A stretch of 64,000 nt of DNA from NCBI RefSeq assembly GCF_014269285.1, contig NZ_JACOAF010000031.1:124001-188000 (forward strand), written 5' to 3'. Positions 58,849 to 64,000 of this stretch are shown here, in pieces; the stretch's first letter is position 1; every line of letters starts with the position of its first letter. The notes beneath the pieces are model-generated. The model was not told the DNA's origin. It worked only from the letters and a program-made list of their open reading frames with translations, and made no database searches. Both the position numbers and the translations under genes were made by a program. The stretch is from Rufibacter sediminis. GTDB lineage: Bacteria; Bacteroidota; Bacteroidia; Cytophagales; Hymenobacteraceae.

Positions 58849-59010
58849 GCATTCCGTCCCCCTTGAAGGCAGGGCCGTTAAGTTCTATTTCGATGGTTTG
58901 TTTCCTTCAAGAAAGCATTGCCATTACTGCATATTTTGAGCCTCGCGGCTCACTGAAGTTGAAAACTTCAGCTCATTTTAGGTCCAAGTTGGAAACTTGA
59001 ACCAGCTATA
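58849..59010. repeat. MITE-like element B with three hairpins
   Basis: The left end CGCATTCCGTCCCCCTTGAA...AGGGCCGTTAAGTTCTA and the core match element A at 42.1 kb. Hairpins: GAGCC/GGCTC (58938-58951), CTGAAGTT/AACTTCAG (58953-58971), CAAGTT/AACTTG (58985-58999). The first stem differs from element A by a compensatory swap (GAGGC/GCCTC there). The right terminal repeat of A is missing. Confidence 0.7.
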
Positions 59011-59035
59011 GAAGTGCTTCCAGGCTGAGGCACAT

Positions 59036-59185
59036 ATTTCGTCCCCCTTGGAAGGGGGTAGGGGGATGACTACTCGTGCTGATCATGGCGTTCCTGAGAA
59101 TCGGTACAAATTGTTCTATGGCTGTTTCTGTCGGTTCTTCTTCCGCTAAGGTCATCCCCCTACCCCCTTCCAAGGGGGACGGAAT
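59036..59185. repeat. 150-bp unit bounded by 35-bp inverted repeats
   Basis: 59036-59070 and 59151-59185 are inverse copies with one mismatch. They contain CCCCCTTGGAAGGGGG and GTAGGGGGATGAC, which also end element A. About 80 non-coding bases lie between. It looks like a small non-autonomous mobile unit. Confidence 0.7.
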
Positions 59186-59204
59186 GCGTGTAAACTTTCA
59201 CATT

Positions 59205-59242
59205 CTATGGCGCGGAAGTTACTTCCGTGACTTGCGCCATAG
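59205..59242. repeat. CTATGGCGC palindrome, complete copy
   Basis: The outer arms CTATGGCGC and GCGCCATAG enclose an inner hairpin GGAAG/CTTCC (loop TTA) and a GTGACTT spacer. The first 29 bases are identical to 31068-31096. Confidence 0.75.
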
Positions 59243-59382
59243 AAGATCCATCATCAGCACAAGTAATCATCTCCCTTCCCAAGAAACGGAAGGCATGGGA
59301 ACTCTCAAATTCACGTCAATCCACTATTTTACTCCAACCAACAACAAGCATCTTTCTTGCCGTTTCCACGTTGGAAGCGTCT

Positions 59383-60303
59383 ATGGGAATGATCGCTTTT
59401 ATAGTAGTGGTGGTAGTGGTGTGCGGCGTGTTTTACCGGTGGGCTACCCGCAAGAACCGGAGAAGGAAGAAAGTGATGGCGCAGGAGTTTCCGGCGGAGT
59501 GGCGTAAGATCCTCACCGACCGCGTAGGTTTCTACCACACCTTGAAAACTGACGAAGAAAAACAGAGCTTCGAGAAGATGGTACAGTTGTTTCTGTCAGA
59601 GAAGCGCATTACGGGCATTGAGACTGTTATTGATGATACCACCAAGGTATTGGTGGCGGCCAGCGCCATCATCCCCACGTTCGGGTTGCAGGACTGGGAG
59701 TACACGAATCTGGGCGAGGTACTGGTGTTCCCGGGCAGTTTGCAGCGGTTCAAGGACGAAGACAGCGAGGCGGTTTCTGAGGTATTGGGCCGCGTGAACC
59801 CCTTCCAGAACGACCATTACGTGACGCTCTCCAAACCCGCCCTGGAGCGTGGCTTCAACGACATGGCCGACCGCCAGAACGTGGGCATCCATGAGTTCGC
59901 GCACATGCTGGACCAGGCCGACGGCGAGATCAACGGCACGCCCGGCGCGTACCTTCCCGAAGACATGGTCTTGCCCTGGCAGCAACTGGTAGACCGCAAG
60001 ATCAAACAAATCAAAAAGGGAGAATCAGACATCAATCCGTACGGCGCTACCAACGAGGCCGAGTTCTTCGCCGTGAGTACCGAGTACTTCTTCGAGAAAC
60101 CGGGCCAGATGGCCGAAAAGCACCCGCGCCTGTACGCCATGCTCACCCGCATTTTTAAGCAGAACCCCAAGCGGCGTTTCGGGCTTAACTTTAGGGAACT
60201 GCTCAACCCCTACGGCAAGCGCCTGGGCCGCAACGAACCCTGCCCCTGCGGCAGCGGAGAGAAGTACAAGAACTGCTGCCTGCCCAAGAAATCAGCGGCG
60301 TAA
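59383..60303 (+). CDS. MtfA-like M90 zinc peptidase with SEC-C motif
   Basis: From the ATG at 59383 the protein is 306 aa. It has an N-terminal membrane helix (MIAFIVVVVVVCGVFYRW) and a basic stop (RKNRRRKK), then an MtfA/DUF980-type peptidase domain with IHEFAHMLDQADGEINGTP (His170, Glu171, His174) and the distant Glu in NEAEFFAVSTEYFFEKP. The C-terminal SEC-C zinc motif is RNEPCPCGSGEKYKNCC. MtfA peptidases are linked to sugar-transport control by Mlc in enterobacteria; that role cannot be assumed here. Earlier in-frame starts would translate repeat DNA. Confidence 0.92.
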   Translation: MGMIAFIVVVVVVCGVFYRWATRKNRRRKKVMAQEFPAEWRKILTDRVGFYHTLKTDEEKQSFEKMVQLFLSEKRITGIETVIDDTTKVLVAASAIIPTFGLQDWEYTNLGEVLVFPGSLQRFKDEDSEAVSEVLGRVNPFQNDHYVTLSKPALERGFNDMADRQNVGIHEFAHMLDQADGEINGTPGAYLPEDMVLPWQQLVDRKIKQIKKGESDINPYGATNEAEFFAVSTEYFFEKPGQMAEKHPRLYAMLTRIFKQNPKRRFGLNFRELLNPYGKRLGRNEPCPCGSGEKYKNCCLPKKSAA

Positions 60304-60313
60304 GCTGTGGCGC

Positions 60314-60715
60314 TCAGGCAAGTTCGTTTTGGGCAGGTTCCTGGCTGAGTTCCTCGGTGAACGTCATCCGGTTGCCAAACGGATCAATTACTTCCATGCA
60401 GATGACGTTGGGGTTCCAGAAAGCTTTTTGCAGGCTGGGTTTGTTGTAGCGGTAGTCTTTGGCGGTGAGTTTCTGATGGTATTCTTCCAGGCCGGTGAAA
60501 TCCTCTATGTGGATGCGGGCCCCCGGGGAGCAGTCGCCGTGGTGCTCAGATAGATGCAGTTTGAGATCGCCGCGTGAAATCTGCAGGTAAACCGGGAAAT
60601 TATCCCCGAAACGGTGCTCGTTCTCTACCCGGAATCCAAGCCAGTCTATGTAGAACTCGGTAGCCTTTTGATAATCGAAAATCCGGAAGATAGGTCTTGC
60701 AATGGCCATGGGCAA
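60314..60715 (-). CDS. Glyoxalase/bleomycin-resistance fold protein
   Basis: The 133-aa protein is a single VOC (vicinal oxygen chelate) domain: RPIFRIFDYQKATEFYIDWLGFRVENEHRFG, YLQISRGDLKLHLSEHHGDCSPGARIHIE, VICMEVIDPFGNRMTFTE. It resembles bleomycin-resistance-like glyoxalase relatives. The His in LHLSEHH and the Glu in FTE are in metal-ligand positions. The actual substrate is unknown. It converges with the MtfA-like gene with a gap of only 10 bases. Confidence 0.92.
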   Translation of the reverse strand: MPMAIARPIFRIFDYQKATEFYIDWLGFRVENEHRFGDNFPVYLQISRGDLKLHLSEHHGDCSPGARIHIEDFTGLEEYHQKLTAKDYRYNKPSLQKAFWNPNVICMEVIDPFGNRMTFTEELSQEPAQNELA

Positions 60716-60775
60716 AGGAATTAGGTGTCACCCTGGCACGTCTGGCAAGGCCAAGCGGAGCAGGTGCGGTTACAG

Positions 60776-60823
60776 AAACGCGTTTTGAGGGCGTTTTAGT
60801 TAAACGAGTGCCGAAACGCGTTT
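60776..60823. repeat. GTTTT palindrome family copy built partly from the AraC gene end
   Basis: AAACGCGTTTTGAGGGCG is the left arm. The right arm contains a 20-base direct duplicate (60800-60819) of the 3' end of the AraC gene (60838-60857), followed by CGTTT. Confidence 0.7.
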
Positions 60824-60833
60824 CTGGTGCAGT

Positions 60834-61754
60834 TTAATTAAACGAGTGCCGAAACGCCAGCGGCGACACCTTGGTTTTGCTCTTGAACAATTTGCTGAAC
60901 GACTGCGGATATTCAAAGCCCAGCTGGTAGGCAATCTCGCTTACCGTCAAAGACGTGGTGCTGAGGCTTTCCTTGGCTTTCTCAATCAGTTTGTGCTGGA
61001 TGTGCTGCTGCGTGCTTTGGCCGGTGAGGCTGCGCAGCATGTCGCTGAGGTAATTGGGCGAGAGGTTCAGTTTATCGGAGACATACTGCACCGTGGGCAA
61101 ACCCGTCACCTCGGCCTGGCCCTGCCGGAAGTACTCGTCCAGCACCGTCTCCAGCTTCACCAGCAGGTCATGGTGGGTGCTTTTGCGGGTAAGGAACTGG
61201 CGGTTGTAGAACCGGTTGCCGTAATTGAGCAGTACCTCTATGTGGGACACCATCACGTCCTGACTGAAAGCATCTATCACCGAGGTATATTCCGCGGCGA
61301 TGTTCTGCTGGATGTTGTCCAGCACCGCCTCTTCCTTCTCAGACAAGTGCAGCGCCTCGTTCACCGCGTAAGAGAAGAACCCGTACTCCTTTATCTTCTT
61401 GCCTAGCGGATAGTTTCGGATAAAATCCGGGTGGAAGACCAACCACCAACCTGAGGGGGGCATTTCATCCGAGGCATCGGTGGAGATTACCTGGCCGGGC
61501 GAGAAAAACGTCATCACGCCATCGTCAAAATCATAGTAGTGCTGCCCGTACTTCAGTTTCCCGTGAAAGCCTTTCTTGATGGAGACAGAGTAGAAACTGT
61601 ACATAAAGCTACCCTCCATGATGCGGCAGGTGTCGTGCAGGTCGCTCAGTTGGATCATGCTCACCAACGGATGTTCCGGCTGTGGGATGCCCAGCAGCCG
61701 ATGCAGTTCAGAGACGGATTGGATGATGTACGGCGGGTTGGTCTGCTTTTTCAT
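60834..61754 (-). CDS. AraC family transcriptional regulator
   Basis: The 306-aa regulator has an N-terminal cupin-like sensor part (about 20-150: HGKLKYGQHYYDFDDGVMTFFSPGQVIS) and a C-terminal double helix-turn-helix (about 205-304: VQYVSDKLNLSPNYLSDMLRSLTGQSTQQHIQHKLIEKAKESL and TVSEIAYQLGFEYPQSFSKLFKSKTKVSPLAFR). It follows the aldo/keto reductase gene by 66 bases on the same strand, the usual pairing in which the AraC protein controls the reductase in response to a small ligand. The stop codon lies next to a duplicate of its own last codons. Confidence 0.94.
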   Translation of the reverse strand: MKKQTNPPYIIQSVSELHRLLGIPQPEHPLVSMIQLSDLHDTCRIMEGSFMYSFYSVSIKKGFHGKLKYGQHYYDFDDGVMTFFSPGQVISTDASDEMPPSGWWLVFHPDFIRNYPLGKKIKEYGFFSYAVNEALHLSEKEEAVLDNIQQNIAAEYTSVIDAFSQDVMVSHIEVLLNYGNRFYNRQFLTRKSTHHDLLVKLETVLDEYFRQGQAEVTGLPTVQYVSDKLNLSPNYLSDMLRSLTGQSTQQHIQHKLIEKAKESLSTTSLTVSEIAYQLGFEYPQSFSKLFKSKTKVSPLAFRHSFN

Positions 61755-61820
61755 CGTCTGGAGAAATGGAAAGAAAAGGTACGGGAAGTTTTTGGAAAAG
61801 CCTCCCGCACCGTTTTGCTT

Positions 61821-62831
61821 TTAGAGGTTGATCATGGACATGGAAACGGCATCATACCGCATGCCGGTGGAAGTCCCCAGCGGGATAATTTCCTCCAGAC
61901 GGGCCATGTCCTTGGGGGTTAAGGTAAGGTGCGTGGCCGCGATGTTCTGCTCCAGGTTTTTTACCCGTTTAGTGCCCGGAATGGGAACGAAGCCTTTGGC
62001 CAGAACCCAGGCCAGGGCCAGTTGGGCAGAAGTGATTTCCTTTTCATTTGCCAGGGTTTTGATGGCCTGCACCAGCTCCAGATTTTTGTAGAACTGCTCG
62101 CCTTGGAAACGGGGCATGCCTCTCCTGAAATCATCCGGAGCGAAATCATCCGGACTTTTAATGTCACCGGAGATAAAGCCGCGGCCCAGCGGCGAGTACG
62201 GCACAAACCCGATGCCCAGTTCTGCCAACGTGTCCAAAACACCGGCTTCTTCCACTTCCCGCTCAAACAGCGAATACTCGCTTTGCACGGCGGTTAGCGG
62301 GTGCACGGCGTGCGCTTTTCTAATGGTCTCGGACGAAACCTCGGAGAGCCCGATGTACCCAATTTTGCCTTCCTTCACCAGATCGGCCATGGCCCCTACG
62401 GTGTCTTCAATGGGCGTGTTGGGGTCCAGGCGGTGCAGGTAGTACAGATCGATGTAGTCGGTGTTCAGGTTCCGGAGGGAGCGTTCCACCGCCTTCCGCA
62501 CGTAGTCGGGGCGACCGTTGATCTGCCAGGTCATCTGTCCCTGATCGTCTATCTCAAATCCGAACTTGGTGGCAATGATGTATTTCTCGCGGTTCCCTTT
62601 GGTGGCTCTGGAAATCAGCCGTTCATTCTCCAGCGGTCCGTAAAGATCGGCGGTATCTAAGAAGTTGCCGCCCAGTTCCAGTGACCGGTGGATGGTGGCA
62701 ATGGATTCGGCTTCGTTGGCTTGGCCATAAATATCGGCACCGGCAATCTGGGTCATGCCCATGCAACCCAAGCCCAATACCGGCACCACCAGTCCTTGGT
62801 TTCCTAACGCGGTTTTTCGCAAACTTTCCAT
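61821..62831 (-). CDS. Aldo/keto reductase
   Basis: The 336-aa NADPH-dependent reductase starts MESLRKTALGNQGLVVPVLGLGCMGMTQIAG. It has the catalytic Asp/Tyr (NFLDTADLYGPLENE), Lys (YIIATKFGF) and His (DLYYLHRLDP), and cofactor residues in the C-terminal PIPGTKRVKNLEQNIAA. It belongs to the AKR13-like group with GCMGM. A longer frame to 63032 would add 67 residues without homology, crossing a probable promoter area. It may be co-transcribed with the AraC gene downstream. Confidence 0.95.
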   Translation of the reverse strand: MESLRKTALGNQGLVVPVLGLGCMGMTQIAGADIYGQANEAESIATIHRSLELGGNFLDTADLYGPLENERLISRATKGNREKYIIATKFGFEIDDQGQMTWQINGRPDYVRKAVERSLRNLNTDYIDLYYLHRLDPNTPIEDTVGAMADLVKEGKIGYIGLSEVSSETIRKAHAVHPLTAVQSEYSLFEREVEEAGVLDTLAELGIGFVPYSPLGRGFISGDIKSPDDFAPDDFRRGMPRFQGEQFYKNLELVQAIKTLANEKEITSAQLALAWVLAKGFVPIPGTKRVKNLEQNIAATHLTLTPKDMARLEEIIPLGTSTGMRYDAVSMSMINL

Positions 62832-63035
62832 GTTTTTACCTTTTTTAAACGTGTGTCTTTGATTGAGTAAGACAAAGGTCTGGAAGCCCGCCGCCAAAAA
62901 AGTAACCCAATCTCTGGTGGTTGTATCCAAAAGAAGGAAGGTTGCCGGCGGTAAGGCGTTGTAAGGAAGAAGAGAAGGGTCAACGGTTCTCTTGTTTGGC
63001 TTGTGTTCTTGTAAAGCGCCTGTGTTTGTCAAGTA

Positions 63036-63073
63036 CGTTTTAGGGGCGTTTTGTGGAAAATAGCCCAGAAACG
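63036..63073. repeat. GTTTT palindrome family copy downstream of the small lipoprotein
   Basis: CGTTTTAGGGGCGTTTTGTG then GAAAATAGCCCAGAAACG. GGGC pairs with GCCC and CGTTT with AAACG. It ends 8 bases beyond the lipoprotein stop (minus strand). Confidence 0.72.
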
Positions 63074-63081
63074 CCCTGCCC

Positions 63082-63429
63082 TTACTTGTTGTACGTCATG
63101 GAAAGACCTAAATCGCCGGTGACCCTCAATCTCACAGAAGCGGTATCAGGGGAGGGGTTGCTGATCACCAGTGCGGTGTTTTTGTCTACCTTAAGGCTGG
63201 CCCTTTGGTTAGGCTTTATGTGGAGCGTAGAATGTTTGCCTCCGTTTAAAGGAGCCTGGTAGATGGACAGGGTGTTTGGAGAGGTGTTTTTCAAATTCAC
63301 CTGAAAAGCGCCGTGCTCATTTTTGCCTAAGACAAAGGTGTTGTTGGGCTTGAGGAAAGTAGTGGAGTTGAGGGAGGCGCAAGAGGTTATGCCCAAGAGC
63401 GTCAATGCGGCCAAACAGAAGTTTTTCAT
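63082..63429 (-). CDS. Small lipoprotein of unknown function
   Basis: The 115-aa product has a clear lipoprotein signal (MKNFCLAALTLLGITSC, Cys17). A short beta-rich domain follows: NTFVLGKNEHGAFQVNLKNTSPNTLSIYQAPLNGGKHSTLHIKPNQRASLKVDKNTALVISN, ending RVTGDLGLSMTYNK. The alternating pattern suggests a small beta-sandwich. No family is recognised. It is monocistronic, with a palindromic repeat after the stop. Confidence 0.8.
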   Translation of the reverse strand: MKNFCLAALTLLGITSCASLNSTTFLKPNNTFVLGKNEHGAFQVNLKNTSPNTLSIYQAPLNGGKHSTLHIKPNQRASLKVDKNTALVISNPSPDTASVRLRVTGDLGLSMTYNK

Positions 63430-63844
63430 AAGGTGGGAGTCAGATGGATGGAGTTGGGTAAATCTTAAGATCAGATCATGCGCGCGAGTGCCGGATGGCT
63501 GGCTTTAGGAGAGCGGTTATTTCTTAGGTTGGCTAAGTTTTTCCATGGGGCACAGGTTCAAACTAGGGGGGAGAGGATGCGGTAAGCGGGGGAGTGAGCT
63601 AACCACCAGCGAGTAGAACGTCTAAAGCCCATGAGATGGAAACCACGGAAACCCGCGCTTGTTTAGCGCCTGTGAAAAATAAGGCGGAGGTGGTGAACGC
63701 CAAAGAAAAAATTCTTTGAGACAAGCGCTGAAAAGCAGGCGGAGAAGCCAGGCAAGCGGATGTTATAGCAATTGCGCTCTTATGTTTTAAGCCCGATTTT
63801 CAGAAAACAGCCCTAAAACACAGCACGTTCGCAGAAGGAGCGCC
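63430..63844. other. 415-bp gap, no gene seen
   Basis: Apart from the family copy at 63783-63820 I see no gene and no clear regulatory element. Confidence 0.5.
63783..63820. repeat. GTTTT palindrome family copy downstream of the MATE gene
   Basis: TGTTTTAAGCCCGATTTTCAG then AAAACAGCCCTAAAACA. The T/A runs pair, but the GC parts (AAGCCC and CAGCCC) are alike rather than complementary. It is the best example of the second sub-type. Confidence 0.7.
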
Positions 63845-64000
63845 TTACACCTGCACCGTCTTCCAGCGGCCTTTCCGGAACAGCCACCAGCTGATGAGCG
63901 CGTGCAGCGAGTGGCAGAAAGCGATGGTCACAAAGATGCCGGTCTGCGCGTAGCCCAGGTGAATGGCCAGCCCGTACGCCAGCGGAATCTCCAAGAGCCA
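63845..64000 (-). CDS. MATE family efflux transporter, C-terminal fragment
   Basis: Read on the minus strand from the window edge, 51 codons end at TAA (63845-63847): WLLEIPLAYGLAIHLGYAQT, GIFVTIAFCHSLHALISWW, then LFRKGRWKTVQV. The last helix pair and the WLFRKGRWK end are typical of the C-terminus of MATE multidrug/Na+ antiporters. The start and most of the protein lie beyond the window. Confidence 0.85.
   Translation of the reverse strand, partial: WLLEIPLAYGLAIHLGYAQTGIFVTIAFCHSLHALISWWLFRKGRWKTVQV

Larger units (their letters stand above)
58566..59382. other. Over 800 bp of non-coding DNA made largely of repeats
   Basis: Divergent PRISE and MtfA-like genes. In order it holds a GTTTT-family copy, three-hairpin element B, a 35-bp inverted repeat pair and a CTATGGCGC palindrome. 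No gene was found; frames crossing it overlap these repeats. Confidence 0.65.

Noticed and set aside
59227-59382. N-terminal extension of the MtfA-like peptidase
   Set aside because: It starts inside the CTATGGCGC palindrome and precedes the membrane helix with non-homologous residues.
1-64000. CRISPR arrays, rRNA and tRNA genes, prophage or integrated conjugative element
   Set aside because: No regularly spaced direct repeats, no tRNA T-loop pattern, no integrase or phage genes were found on reading; the dispersed repeats are palindromic and irregularly spaced.

Overview
The window is about 64 kb of chromosome from a moderately GC-rich member of the Bacteroidota, most likely order Cytophagales, family Hymenobacteraceae (Rufibacter/Pontibacter-like). 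That placement is inferred. It rests on TAnnTTTG-type -7 promoter boxes, PorT-like and OMP_b-brl-type outer-membrane proteins, DUF4142 lipoproteins, GbsR and DUF2795 genes, and histidine kinases with SHNLRAPL / SHDLKAP H-boxes. I saw no rRNA, tRNA, CRISPR array or prophage, and one transposase-like gene (a RAYT).

Layout. 1-2.9 kb: end of an M28 peptidase, a GH20 hexosaminidase and two small membrane proteins. 3.1-7.2 kb: a cluster of four DUF4142 lipoproteins and two small low-complexity lipoproteins. 7.3-16.8 kb (all minus strand): uvrA with an unusual basic tail, a fold-type III PLP enzyme, a PepSY protein, a DUF2975-XRE pair, a PEGA-like lipoprotein, a LOG protein and a MacB-like permease. 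17-23.6 kb: queA, a multi-PAS histidine kinase, ispD, a secreted protein of unknown function, a lone siderophore-type ABC ATPase and DUF2795. 23.8-28 kb: PorT-like OMP, DUF349 protein, ettA. 28-31.2 kb: an AT-rich accessory patch with a CPBP protease and a RAYT transposase surrounded by its probable REP palindromes, then an S33 peptidase. 31.2-37.4 kb: fabF, a secreted hydrolase, a YceI lipoprotein and an M1 aminopeptidase. 37.5-41.9 kb: yjjX, then the pxpB-pxpC-pxpA operon for 5-oxoproline with an NRAMP-related transporter. 42.4-51.1 kb: a double-module M16 peptidase, a TonB-receptor-like protein and a histidine kinase. 51.3-54.6 kb: a GbsR regulator with a TIGR01777 / SRPBCC / methyltransferase operon. 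54.9-64 kb: di-heme cytochrome, RibD-C-like reductase, DUF1801, PRISE-like SDR, MtfA-like peptidase, glyoxalase-like protein, AraC and aldo/keto reductase, a small lipoprotein, and the end of a MATE transporter.

The most striking non-coding feature is a family of about 35 short palindromic elements of the form GTTTT-n-GGCYG-TTTTC ... GAAAA-n-AGCCC-n-AAAAC, spread over almost every intergenic region. The T-rich arm comes first on both strands, the reverse of normal bidirectional terminators. Some copies sit in divergent promoter regions, one touches a start codon, and one has become the translated C-terminus of a gene. Other palindromic elements include RAYT-linked REPs, a three-hairpin element whose stems show compensatory change between two copies, and a 35-bp inverted repeat. 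Several promoter regions carry perfect or near-perfect operator-like palindromes, including a matched pair that links the GbsR regulator to its neighbouring operon.
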